Source: Meghimatium bilineatum (Eukaryota; Mollusca; Gastropoda; Stylommatophora; Philomycidae). From it: DNA of 64,000 nucleotides. Position 1 is the first letter of the stretch. Every line of letters starts with the position of its first letter. Shown piece after piece: positions 54,285-63,499 of this stretch. The stretch is taken from contig CM067314.1 in NCBI GenBank assembly GCA_034231615.1, forward strand, positions 6,825,001 through 6,889,000, given 5' to 3'. The notes under the pieces were generated by a model. The model was given only the letters and a program-made list of their open reading frames with translations. It was not told the origin of the DNA and did not search any database. Both the position numbers and the translations under genes were made by a program.

Positions 54285-54475
54285 ATTTGTATTATCTTTC
54301 CCCAGGTGGTTTGTTATCCACTCTTGCCGTTAAGCGTAGGGGTGATTGCAGCTCGAGCTTGTGTTCCACGGGTAAGAGGTGTAGCCTCTGCTGTTCTATG
54401 ACCGTGTCTGTTCAGGATGTCCCTGACGATTTCTATCCATCTTTCTTTGGTGGTATTACCTTAATATAGGTACTT
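54285..54475 (-). other. Possible coding fragment of unknown type
   Basis: The minus strand reads KERWIEIVRDILNRHGHRTA, EATPLTRGTQARAAITPTLN. The sequence is charged and non-repetitive, with WIEIVRDIL resembling a LINE C-terminal helix, but I cannot place it. The plus-strand open frame (60 codons) seems less protein-like. Confidence 0.3.
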
Positions 54476-54494
54476 GCACATCCGGGTTTTCAGA

Positions 54495-54600
54495 CGTCAT
54501 AAAAATGACGCTGTCTATTACGTCATCAAAATGACGCTGTTTATTACGTCATCAAAATGACGCTGTCTATTACGTCATCAAAATGACGCTGTCTATAAAT
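54495..54600 (+). repeat. Tandem repeat, 26-bp unit, 4 copies, palindromic core
   Basis: ACGTCATCAAAATGACGCTG plus TCTATT. Each unit contains CGTCAT and ATGACG, which pair across a 4-bp loop and include CRE-like TGACG half-sites. Confidence 0.93.
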
Positions 54601-55415
54601 ATCGTGAGATGCGTGTCTTCCGGAATCACCAAAAATGGCGCACTTTTTTGTTAGAAATTTCAAAACTAAATGTTTCTTTGCCTATTAAAAAAAATATATG
54701 ATTCATAATCGCACATGTCTGCCGGGCATGGTACATGTCGTTTTTTTTTATACGAAATATCACTTATTGGATTTATACCGAATTTAGTACCTACATGTAT
54801 TTTCAAACCATTAACTCAATTTTAGTTTAGATTTGTACAATTTGTTCTTAGTTTTATTAAGTTCTGAGACCATTTTTATGTTGGTATGTGTACATTTTAA
54901 GAATATCAGACATTGCTGGGTGATTCAAATGATTTTTAAACAGCTCGGTATTTATGCTCACAACCTTGTTGCCATCGGCCATTATCGTTTTTCTATTGAT
55001 TATTTTCGCCATGTCGGATTGTTACGAAACAATCACGCATTAAAATTTTTATTTTGCTGTGAGGTGTATGGTAGAATAAAATAGATTTTAGCAATTAAGA
55101 ACGTAGACTGATCGCTAGGGCTAACTTTGCTTAGACCTGTAGCATAGTATAGAATAACTGTATATGTACTGTACCGTACTAAGCATGTCGCGCAATTGCT
55201 CAGTCATCACTATGGCTACGGTAATAAAGAACTAGGCCTAATGATCCAGTTTGGTATCCATCTCCTATCAAATCTGCATAGTGAGCATCAGTGTTTTTTT
55301 CTTTTGTTAAAATTTGTATTTCTAATTATAATTTCATAAACGTGATGGCAGACAAGAGGTCCATATATGATCTAAGGGCACAAGATAGTAGTTGTTTGGG
55401 GGATTTTAGAGATTA
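54601..55415. other. AT-rich sequence, no feature recognised
   Basis: An 83-codon frame at 54833-55084 lacks any domain and I do not call it. Confidence 0.45.
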
Positions 55416-55419
55416 TTTA

Positions 55420-55790
55420 GACTAACGAGAATTGAACCAGTCCGCCCTAACAGCACTGAATCGTCTGGCAGCTCGAGAAAACGGGTTTTTCCGTACTTGA
55501 CTAACCACATCTCCCAAAAAAATATGCGATTTTGTCAAGACATTTTAACTGTGTATTCAAGTCACTGAGAACGGACCAATCGAGACAAGGACTATAACAA
55601 CAACAACAAACATCCCGAACAGGTATTGAAGTATCCTCAGTAACACAAACATATAACATTCTTATTCGTACTACTATGATCAATATGTCTTCATGTAAAA
55701 AATAAATAACATATAGACAGTACAATTTTGCTTCGAATAATTGCTTATACAAGTAAATTCAAGTAGTAAGCAAGAGTATAAATTAAAAAT
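55420..55790 (+). repeat. Dispersed 370-bp repeat with tRNA-like segment, copy 1
   Basis: The left end, read on the minus strand, is CTGCCAGACGATTCAGTGC, then GGACTGGTTCAATTCTCGTT, with tRNA-like A- and B-box words. To the right on the plus strand come AAACGGGTTTTTCCGTACTT, CAAGTCACTGAGAACGGACC, AACAACAACAACAAACATCC. The whole unit is colinear with 60040-60380. Part of it (55480-55660) is repeated in inverted orientation at 55890-56085. Confidence 0.75.
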
Positions 55791-55796
55791 TCTTGA

Positions 55797-56088
55797 GACT
55801 AACGAGAATTGAACCAGTTCGTTCTGACGGCGCCGAATCGCTTGGCACCTCAGCATGAACTTTATCTTTACAAGAAGATCTTTTGTCCCTTGTAGTACGA
55901 ATACGGATGTTATAAGTTTGTGTTACTGAGGATATTTCACTACCTGTACCGGATGTTTTTGTTGTTGTAATAGTCATTGTCTCGATTGGTCCGTTCTCAG
56001 TGACTTGGGTACACAGTTTGAATGTCTTTAAAAATCGCATCTTTTTTTTTTGAGATGCGGCTACTCAAGTACGGAAAAACCCGTTTAC
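55797..56088 (-). repeat. Rearranged copy of the same repeat
   Basis: The tRNA-like segment (minus: TGCCAAGCGATTCGGCGCC, GAACTGGTTCAATTCTCG) is in the same orientation as in copy 1, but the body (GTCTCGATTGGTCCGTTCTC, TCAAGTACGGAAAAACCCGT) is inverted. With copy 1 this makes an inverted repeat with arms of about 180 bp. The minus-strand frame FKLCTQVTENGPIETMTITT is also roughly readable in the copy at 60040, but I know no such protein. Confidence 0.7.
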
Positions 56089-56099
56089 CACGAGATTAT

Positions 56100-56790
56100 A
56101 CACATATATATATGTATATAAAATGAAGTTTAGGTGTGGGAAGGGAGAAGAGAAATAATACCGCAGAAATAAAACCTCTACTTACAAGTCGATGCACAAC
56201 AACAATAATCCTCCACACAAGCTGCTCACAAAACTAAACAAAACAACGCATCGATATGCACATAATCAATGAAAGTGTTGTCATATTTGAAGCACAAAAA
56301 CATTGTATCTTAAATATCAAAGACATTTAACACTCATATACTAAAATGAATTTTAATTATGCAAATTAGCTGCCATTTTGAATTGGAATTAACCCTAGTT
56401 TCTAAACAACAGATGCGTCTTGCATTTGCAAACACAAAAATATACATTTTATGTGACATTCTATGGTATATATTAAATAGTCATATAATTTATTTCCATT
56501 TTAACTATGCTAATTAGCGGCGAATTTGAATAAAATTAGTTCCTCGTGATCTGACAATTATAGAAATGGGATCAACAGATGCGTCAAGTCTACTCGCACT
56601 AAAAATATGTATATTTCTGTTTGTTGTATTGTTGAAAATAACAAACATTATTCAGAAATTATCATAACTTTTTTCGGGATGGACGTACAGACTTGTTTTG
56701 ATGTTTCGTTGAATATGCAAATTTCAAGGGCTATCTAACTACATTATCTGTAATGATATAGCACTGTTTTGAAAATTATGTACAAGTACT
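56100..56790. other. AT-rich sequence with an old internal duplication
   Basis: AATTTTAATTATGCAAATTA (56349) and CCATTTTAACTATGCTAATT (56496), and CAACAGATGCGTC twice (56407, 56573), suggest an old duplication of about 150 bp. No gene seen. Confidence 0.5.
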
Positions 56791-56795
56791 TACTT

Positions 56796-56965
56796 TCAAA
56801 GGGAAGCGAGCACGAGGTAGACAGAGAGAGATACAAGTGAGAGAGTAACATCACACGATTGACAGTTTACAGTCTAGCAGAGTGCACCACCAAGACAAGA
56901 GACAGGGGAAGTTGGAGATCCGTTGCAGCCAACCTTCGTTGCGGAGACGCTACTGGATGATGATG
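56796..56965 (+). mobile_element. 5'-truncated LINE tail (TGA-tail family) with 8-bp TSD
   Basis: The DNA matches the 3' end of the 29445-29948 copy: SKGSEHEVDREIQ, SLAECTTKTRDRGSWRSVAA, NLRCGDATG, then (GAT)n. ACTTACTT flanks it at 56788-56795 and 56966-56973. It is directly followed by the 25-bp array, whose first unit starts at the tail. Confidence 0.87.
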
Positions 56966-56975
56966 ACTTACTTAG

Positions 56976-57275
56976 TATTAACATTTTAGTATTACCATAA
57001 TGTTAACATTTTAGTATTACCATAATGTTAACATTTTAGTATTACCATAATGTTAACATTTTAGTATTACCATAATGTTAACATGTCAGTATTACCACAA
57101 TGTTAACATTTTAGTATTAGCACAATGTTAACATGTCAGTATTACAACAATGTTAACATGTAAGTATTGCCATAATGTTAACATGTTAGTATTACCATAA
57201 TGTTAACATTTTATTATTACCACAATGTTAACATGTTAGTATTAACACAATGTTAACATGTTAGAATTACGTTAA
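56976..57275 (+). repeat. Minisatellite, 25-bp unit, about 12 copies
   Basis: GTTAACATTTTAGTATTACC plus ATAAT, with CACAAT and ATGTCAG variants. It begins within 10 bp of a LINE insertion. Confidence 0.96.
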
Positions 57276-57339
57276 AGATAATAATTAACAGCTATTTTGA
57301 TAATTTCTAGGTAGTACTGACTCGTACACTTCAAGTATA

Positions 57340-57470
57340 TACTCTTATGCCAAGCTTAATCAAATATTGAATCATCAGATTCTACTTATGCCAAGCTTAA
57401 TCAAATCTTGAATCATCAGATTCAACTTATGCCAAGCTTAATCAAATCTTGAATCATCAGATTCAATGCA
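57340..57470 (+). repeat. Tandem repeat, 41-bp unit, 3 copies
   Basis: TATGCCAAGCTTAATCAAAT, CTTGAATCATCAGATTCAAC. Each unit holds a palindromic TTGAATCATCAGATTCAA. Confidence 0.93.
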
Positions 57471-57539
57471 ATGACTGAGTCGTCGACATAAACTCAACTC
57501 TGATTTATGAATTTCAATTCTCCGCTGCCTTATGAGCGT

Positions 57540-57830
57540 TAATTCAAACTTGATGTATATTAATTCAAACTTGATGTATATCAATTCAAACTTGATGCAT
57601 ATCAATTCAAACATTAATGTAATACCAACTACAATACTGTTCTATCAACTTCAAAATGGTTCTAACAATAAATAATGTCATACAAGCTACAGTAATGTTC
57701 TAACAATTTCAATAATGTCATACCAGCTACAGTAATGTTCTAACAATTTCAATAATGTCATACCAGCTACAATAATGTTCTAACAAACTCAATAATGTTA
57801 TATCCACTTCAATAATGTCATAACAACCTC
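57540..57830 (+). repeat. Two short arrays: 21-bp (4 copies) and about 43-bp (4 copies)
   Basis: AATTCAAACTTGATGTATAT repeats at 57540-57612. TCATACCAGCTACAGTAATG, TTCTAACAATTTCAATAATG repeats at 57665-57825. Confidence 0.88.
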
Positions 57831-58084
57831 CAAATACCAACAACACGTTGTTTTAGTTCATGTTTAAATCTTACCAGCCTTGTCAACACAATATCGACAC
57901 ATTTAATGATGACATTTGGATAAATTTGTCTCTGACTTGTCAATTTTAAAGTATAAAACATCTCCTCCATAAATTAAACTCATCTGGTGGGGGGAGGGGG
58001 GGGAGGAGCGGGAAGTGAGAATAGATTGGCGTTTTCTATCTGAACTAAGACCAGCTGTTCACTTTGTGTTACATCCGGGACTAA

Positions 58085-58345
58085 CATATGGTAAATATAA
58101 GTGTATGTGTAAATATAAGTGTATGTGTAAATATAAGTGTATGTGTAAATATAAGTGTATGTGTAAATATAAGTGTATGTGTAAATATAAGTGTATGTGT
58201 AAATATAAGTGTATGTGTAAATATAAGTGTATGTGTAAATATAAGTGTATGTGTAAATATAAGTGTATGTGTAAATATAAGTGTATGTGTAAATATAAGT
58301 GTATTTGTAAATTATGTAAAAATATATATGTATGTGTAAATATAA
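58085..58345 (+). repeat. Minisatellite, 18-bp unit, about 13 copies
   Basis: TAAATATAAGTGTATGTG units. Open frames CMCKYK, NISVCV (plus) and YIYTYT (minus) run right through and are artefacts. Related but decayed units extend to 58450. Confidence 0.97.
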
Positions 58346-58574
58346 GTGTATGTGTAAAACTAAGCTTATGATTAAGTACAAATGTATAAGTAATTATGAG
58401 TGCATGTGTAAATACAAATGTATAAGTAAATATGAGTGCATGTGTAAATGTGAGGCCTAAAATCAGGAATACGCGTAGATAGAATTATGTTTATGTTTTG
58501 TATTCTCAATGTAAAACAATTTCTGTCAGGTAATACACAATTTCAGTATCATTTCATGCTGAATATTTCTAGTT

Positions 58575-58680
58575 TCAGCTATTCTCAAGTATACCTACAC
58601 GTAGATGGTATAAATCTCAAGTATACCTACACGTAGATGGTACAAATCTGAAGTATACCTACAAATAGATGGTAGAAATG
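58575..58680 (+). repeat. Tandem repeat, about 33-bp unit, 3 copies
   Basis: CTCAAGTATACCTACACGTA, GATGGTATAAAT. Confidence 0.92.
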
Positions 58681-58794
58681 TCAAAATCTAGAAATTTCTA
58701 AACATGAAATGAAGACAACTTACAATAATGTGCAGTCAAGACAATTGTCAATGAAAACAGATCACAACCTGGAAAATGCACAAACAGAACAATT

Positions 58795-59345
58795 CACAGC
58801 CAATATAACTTAGGGTAAAGTCAACACAACCAATATAACTCAGGGTAAAGTCAATTCACAGCCAATATAACTCAGGGTAAAGTCAATTCACAGCCAATAT
58901 AACTCAGGGTAAGGTCAATTCACAGTCAATATAACTCAGGGTAAGGACAATTCACGGTCAATAGATCTCAAGGTAACGTCAATTCACAGTCATCATAACT
59001 CAGGGTAAGGACAATTCACAGTCAATATAATTCACAGTAAGGACAATATACAGTAAATATAACTCACAGTAAGGACAATTCACAGTCAATAGAACTCACA
59101 GTAAGGACAATATACAGTAAATATAACTCACAGTAAGGACAATTCACAGTCAATAGAACTCACAGTAAGGACAATATACAGTAAATATAACTCACAGTAA
59201 GGACAATTCACAGTCAATAGAACTCACAGTAAGGACAATTCACAGTAAGAACAGTTCACAGCAAGAACAATTCATGGCCAGGACTGTTGATAGTCAGGTC
59301 AATTCATAGTCAGGACAATTCAGTCAAGGCAACTCACAGTCAGGT
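58795..59345 (+). repeat. Minisatellite, 31-32-bp unit with 63-bp higher-order repeat
   Basis: CAATATAACTCAGGGTAAAG, TCAATTCACAG units give way at 59040-59220 to a 63-bp dimer (GGACAATATACAGTAAATAT, AACTCACAGTAAGG, ACAATTCACAGTCAATAG) repeated three times, then decay. Confidence 0.93.
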
Positions 59346-60035
59346 AAATTCACAGGATAATTCACATACCAGTTCACGGTAAAAACAACTGACAGCAAAG
59401 AAAATTTCAAAACCATTTCAATTCACAAATACAAATAAATTACCGGTGAGAACAACTCGAAGTAAGAAACACTCGCAGTACGTACAATTCGATGATGAGA
59501 ACTCAAGACGCACTGAACGAACATCTACTGAACGAGAACAGACGACTGAATCGATGGTGCCAATAGCATGAGAGATAAAGAGGAATTTCCTGGAAGTAAA
59601 AATATGGATTCAATTTCAAAAAATGTATACTCTAGACTATACTAGGTTAAAACAACATCTGCTTGTCTCTCTTTTATTTATATTTTCAACAAAGCAAGAG
59701 CTGTTTTTGTGTGAGTGTTTGATTCCATAAACATTTCTTTTGAGGTTCAAGGGTTGCCACTTCATTGTTAGAAAAGATACCAAAAAAACCTGTTAATTAG
59801 AACTAAATAACTATTGTTATTGTGGATCTATATAATGAATATGTGCAATGTTAATGGTAGTAGTATAGTATGACTGCATCAACGTTGTTTCCATGAATAA
59901 CTTTTTGAAATTAGGCTAAAGTCCGCGGTTAAAATAAGAGTACTTCAACTGAACAATGAACAAGTACTTTTAACAGGACAAATAACTATTTCTGTTTTAT
60001 ATCTTTCTACAACACCAAACTTCTACTATAATCTT
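59346..60035. other. No feature recognised
   Basis: Decayed edge of the array to about 59540, then AT-rich sequence without signature. Confidence 0.45.
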
Positions 60036-60039
60036 ACAA

Positions 60040-60380
60040 CTGACGGGAATTGGACCTGGTTCGTTCTAGCTGCAATGAATAGCCTTACCACTCAAGAAAA
60101 CAGGTTTTCCGTATTTGACTAACCACATCCCCCAAAAAGATGTGATCTTGTCAAGACATTCAACCTGTGCGCTCAAGTCACTGAGAACAGACCGATCGAG
60201 ACTTGGACTATTACAACAACAACGAACATCGTACAAGTATCGAAGTATCCTCAGAAACACAAACATAGAACATTCGCAAAACAGGAACATGAAAGCTTTC
60301 CTGTAAACATACACAACATAGCTACAGAACAATGTTGCTTCAAGTAATAGCTTGTATAAGTAAACTCATGTACAACGTAT
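60040..60380 (+). repeat. Dispersed 370-bp repeat with tRNA-like segment, copy 3
   Basis: Colinear with 55420-55790: TTTCCGTATTTGACTAACCA, CAAGTCACTGAGAACAGACC, CAACAACAACGAACATCG, and TGCTTCAAGTAATAGCTTGT at the end. The tRNA-like words are weaker (AGGTCCAATTCCCG for the B box). This copy fixes the unit as about 340-370 bp. Confidence 0.75.
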
Positions 60381-60609
60381 ATGATACACATCGGTATCAG
60401 AAACAATGAAGATCTAAAGCAAATTGCAATGAAATGAGAGACATGGAAATTTATGACATCCGCCCTATTTTGCTCTATGGCTCGAGTTTTTGGCTCTAGA
60501 TGACTAACTAATGGCGAGAAAAGTCAATTCACATTCTTAAATACTTTATAACATGAAGTCGTAGTTGATTAAGGAATAGGAAGAATGTAAGACACAGACT
60601 GACAAAAAG

Positions 60610-60740
60610 TTATGTACAAATCAAATGTCGGGAAGAATCGAAGGCTGATAACAAGACCTAAACAAGTAAAGCTCAGGGAAGAATCGAAGGCTGATAACAA
60701 GACCAAAACAAGTAAAGCTCAGGGAAGAATAGAAGATACC
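60610..60740 (+). repeat. Tandem repeat, about 50-bp unit, 3 copies
   Basis: AAGTAAAGCTCAGGGAAGAA, TCGAAGGCTGATAACAAGAC. The CAAATAAAGTTCAGGGAAGA-type core recurs in the 46-bp array at 62655, so both may descend from the same LINE segment. Confidence 0.85.
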
Positions 60741-60862
60741 CAGAAATATGTGTACTTAACGTAGAACACAGATTTTTTAAGTTTCACGTGAATACAAATT
60801 ACAGACTATCACGAAGTCTTTTCATAAGGTGTAAACACGAAAAAATACAATTGACAATACAC

Positions 60863-60910
60863 AAGATATTTTTAACGTTTCGAATCGTTAGGTCTTTGTC
60901 GAGAACATAT
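60863..60910 (-). repeat. Penelope-type terminal motif (hammerhead-like)
   Basis: The minus strand reads TTCTCGACAAAGACCTAACG, ATTCGAAACGTTAAAAATA. Its place about 100 bp downstream of the Penelope frame, in the same orientation, explains the unlinked copies at 3705, 19842 and 34191. Confidence 0.6.
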
Positions 60911-61723
60911 ACAACAAACAATTAAAAACAATTTTTAAAAAGACAGTAAAAACAATGTTACCACCACAGAGGCACTAGAGACACTATTGACATGTAAACA
61001 ATTCGAAGTTCAAGTTACCAATGGTGTACGTGTAAACATGTAGTCATTGAAGCGGGTTTTGTTGAAAAGGGGATGGGATATGAGAACAGAATTAACAAAT
61101 ATTGCTCTAAACAACATGGATAGTAATACGATAAGGACCACATCAGCATAAATTTAAACAAATGAATGTTCGGGGTTAGGTTCATAAGGCTTGATGGTAC
61201 CAACCTCAAAAATAAATCGATTTTCAAGAGCGTACCTAGATATGTCATCCGTGGTACAGGATCTGAGGGGAGTGCCCTATAAATATTGAGGGCACCATGA
61301 CTATCACCATTGAAATGTATGATGACAGGGGTAGGTTCTCTGTGTTTTATGGCATGAAGATGCCTACAGAAACGGACACTCAATCGTAAGCACATTTCAC
61401 CTATATACATCTTGTCACAACGTTTACATATGGTAAAGTAATGACATTACAGGATTTACATGTAAAGGCCTCATCGATAGTGAAAGTGGACTTAGGAAAT
61501 TAAACAGAGCGGCTCTGAACTGAATAGGGACATGTGTAGCAACGACCGCGTTTGCAACGAGTAGTGTCAAAGTGAGTAGGAACCTAAAACCTAAGATGAC
61601 TGTGAACCAAGATGTCATTAAGGATTTTTTTCCACGCCTATAGGCAAACAAAAGAAATTTCTGGAAAGTGGCACGAGTTTCAAAATCAGATTGGAGAAGG
61701 TAATAATGCTTGAACAAGATTCA

Positions 61724-61886
61724 CAGCCGAAGACGGATGTGTTGGGCCATTGGCGCAAATAAAACGGCAACACAAGGCATTTTCATTCTCTGGAGTACAT
61801 TCAACTGGAAATCTTGTAGGATAGTCCTGTTACAATAGAAATCCAGTGGGAGTTTGAGAATGAAAGCTGAAGAAGAAGAAGAAGAA
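61724..61886 (+). mobile_element. Family A SINE-like element nested in the Penelope fossil
   Basis: CAGCCGAAGACGGATGTGTT, CCATTGGCGCAAATAAAACG, GAGTACATTCAACTGG, GGAGTTTGAGAATGAAAGC and a GAA run of about seven units. GAACAAGATTCA (61712-61723) and GAACATGATTCG (61887-61898) form a 12-bp TSD with two mismatches. The duplicated target is Penelope coding DNA. Confidence 0.9.
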
Positions 61887-62019
61887 GAACATGATTCGAC
61901 GGACAGTAGAAGTAAGAGGATGGAAAGTAAGGACACGTTTAACTCTATCAGAGAAGGATGAAGTACCATGAGCTAAGGTATCAAGTTGAGATAACTTACA
62001 GACACGAAGCCATGCCGAT

Positions 62020-62125
62020 GAAAGGACACTGTCAGGGAAAGGACACTGTCAGGGAAAGGACACTGTCAGGGAAAGGACACTGCCAGGAGGACACTGTCAG
62101 GGAGAGGACACTGTCAGGGAACGAA
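62020..62125 (+). repeat. Tandem repeat, 18-bp unit, about 6 copies
   Basis: AAAGGACACTGTCAGGG and AGAGGACACTGTCAGGG, one shortened unit (CCAGGAGGACACTG). Confidence 0.95.
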
Positions 62126-62254
62126 CGTCTACGAAAGAAAGAAATCATCTCAGAGGATTTATCACAACATAAGCGACAACAGCGAAGAAACTGGGAGAAT
62201 GGTAGAGAGTTGCAACAAGCAAGAGGATGAGAAGAAATGTAGAGTAGGAAACTA

Positions 62255-62495
62255 TGTGTATCAGTAGGTTTGTAGTAAACAGATGTGCTGAGGTAAGGAG
62301 GATGTGCATCAGTAGGCTTGTAGTAAACAGATGTGCTGAGGTAAGGAGGATGTGCATCAGTAGGTTTGTAGTAAACAGATGTGCTGAGGTAAGGAGGATG
62401 TGCATCAGTAGGTTTGTAGTAAACAGATGTGCTGAGGTAAGGGGGATGTGCATCAGTTGGTTAGTAGTAAACAGATTGTGCTGAGGTAAGAAGGA
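62255..62495 (+). repeat. Minisatellite, 48-bp unit, 5 copies
   Basis: ATGTGCATCAGTAGGTTTGT, AGTAAACAGATGTGCTGAGG, TAAGGAGG. The 16-codon period leaves an open frame on each strand (CISRFVVNRCAEVRR and its antisense), which is not a gene. Confidence 0.96.
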
Positions 62496-62629
62496 AGAAT
62501 AGTGAAAAATAATGTCAAGAAAGTTGACAGAAGTAGTGGAGATGTTAGATGTGAATTGAATAACAGGGTTAAAAATGTTGATAAAGTTTATGAAGCGAGA
62601 CAATTTTATTTCAGACAGAATTACATTTT

Positions 62630-63080
62630 ATTGATTGCCAAAAAAATGTGTACAAATAAAGTTCAGGGAAGAATGGAAGACAATAATACAGATCTGTACA
62701 AATAAAGTGTAGAGAAGAACGGAAGACAATAATAAAGATCTGTACAAATAAAATACAGGGAAGAACGGAAGACAATAATAAAGATCTGTACAAATAAAAT
62801 ACAGGGAAGAACGGAAGACAATAATAAAGATCTGTACAAATAAAATACAGGGAAGAACGGAAGACAATAATAAAGATCTGTACAAATAAAATACAGGGAA
62901 GAACGGAATACAATAATAAAGATCTGTACAAATAAAGTGTAAGTAAGAACGGAAGACATCAAAAAGATCTACACAAATATAATATACAGAAGAAGAACTA
63001 GAAGATGGATAAATATTATAGAAGATTTACAAGGATTCAAGTTAACGGATTGGAAGAAAACATCTCAGTGATCAAGATGG
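62630..63080 (+). pseudogene. LINE tail with a 46-bp array inside
   Basis: KVQGRMEDN at about 62660 resembles the GKVQGR..R block, and RRRTRRWINIIEDLQGFKLT, DWKKTSQ at 62990-63070 is the GRRRTRWI.NI..L.G.....W block that normally follows within a few codons. Between them lie six to seven 46-bp units that repeat the first block. Confidence 0.72.
62655..62965 (+). repeat. Minisatellite, 46-bp unit, 6-7 copies
   Basis: AAGATCTGTACAAATAAAAT, ACAGGGAAGAACGGAAGACA, ATAATA. Each unit is a copy of a LINE-like N-K-V-Q-G-R-x-E-D segment. Minus-strand frames (RSLLLSSVLPCILFVQIFI) are artefacts. Confidence 0.95.
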
Positions 63081-63244
63081 ATGAAGTCGTATTGTATGTA
63101 CAGCAATAGATCTTTTTTGTCTTGCATCGATAAGAATAAGTTAGCACAATAAATCTTGTTGACGAAGGCATTCACATAGACTTATCACATGATATTTTAT
63201 ATACACGTACGTGATATTTTCACAAGAGGTATGTTTTATATATA

Positions 63245-63465
63245 TATATGGGGATCTCCCTTACGTAGTGATTAAGCTGTATAAAGCTGTATAAATAAGC
63301 TGTTCGACTTGTGTTCAGGAGGTCATGGGTTTGAATCCGGCTCGTGTGCTCCTGTTTACAAGGTGGAAATTTTCTTTCGGAGATCCATGTGTATTATTTA
63401 GTTGAAGCTACGTAGTTACGTGCTATGCGTGGTACTCTCGGCAGGTGATGTGCCGCTTCGAAACC
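63245..63465 (+). mobile_element. tRNA-derived SINE
   Basis: GGGATCTCCCTTACGTAGTG, then an 11-bp duplication (AAGCTGTATAA twice), TTCGACTTGTGTTCAGG, and the B box GGTTTGAATCCGGCTC. The first 75 bp match 19171-19265. A tRNA-unrelated body follows to an AT microsatellite (63478-63498). The duplication distorts the A-B spacing, so transcription by pol III is doubtful. Confidence 0.7.
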
Positions 63466-63499
63466 TGTGAACAATTTTTCATATATATATATATATACG

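Larger units (their letters stand above)
60860..61985 (-). mobile_element. Penelope-like retroelement fossil, 3' part with GIY-YIG domain
   Basis: Penelope blocks on the minus strand: VLTFHPLTSTVRRIM (above the SINE), FKHYYLLQSDFETRATF, a Cys-rich knuckle RCKRGRCYTCPYSVQSRS, then the GIY-YIG endonuclease MYIGEMCLRLSVRFCRHLHA, PVIIHFNGDSHGALNIY, and the terminal RYALENRFIFEVGTIKPYEP. The endonuclease nicks the target for reverse transcription. The reverse transcriptase core is not present. A terminal motif (60863-60910) follows the frame. The element is broken by several changes and carries a nested SINE, so it is inactive and of moderate to old age. Confidence 0.85.

Noticed and set aside
58015-58381. 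Cys-rich (CMCKYK) and Tyr-rich (YIYTYT) repeat proteins
   Set aside because: Both are translations of an 18-bp simple repeat on opposite strands.
63245-63370. Functional tRNA gene
   Set aside because: Only tRNA-like A/B-box words are present; no closed acceptor stem can be formed, and an internal 11-bp duplication disrupts the spacing.
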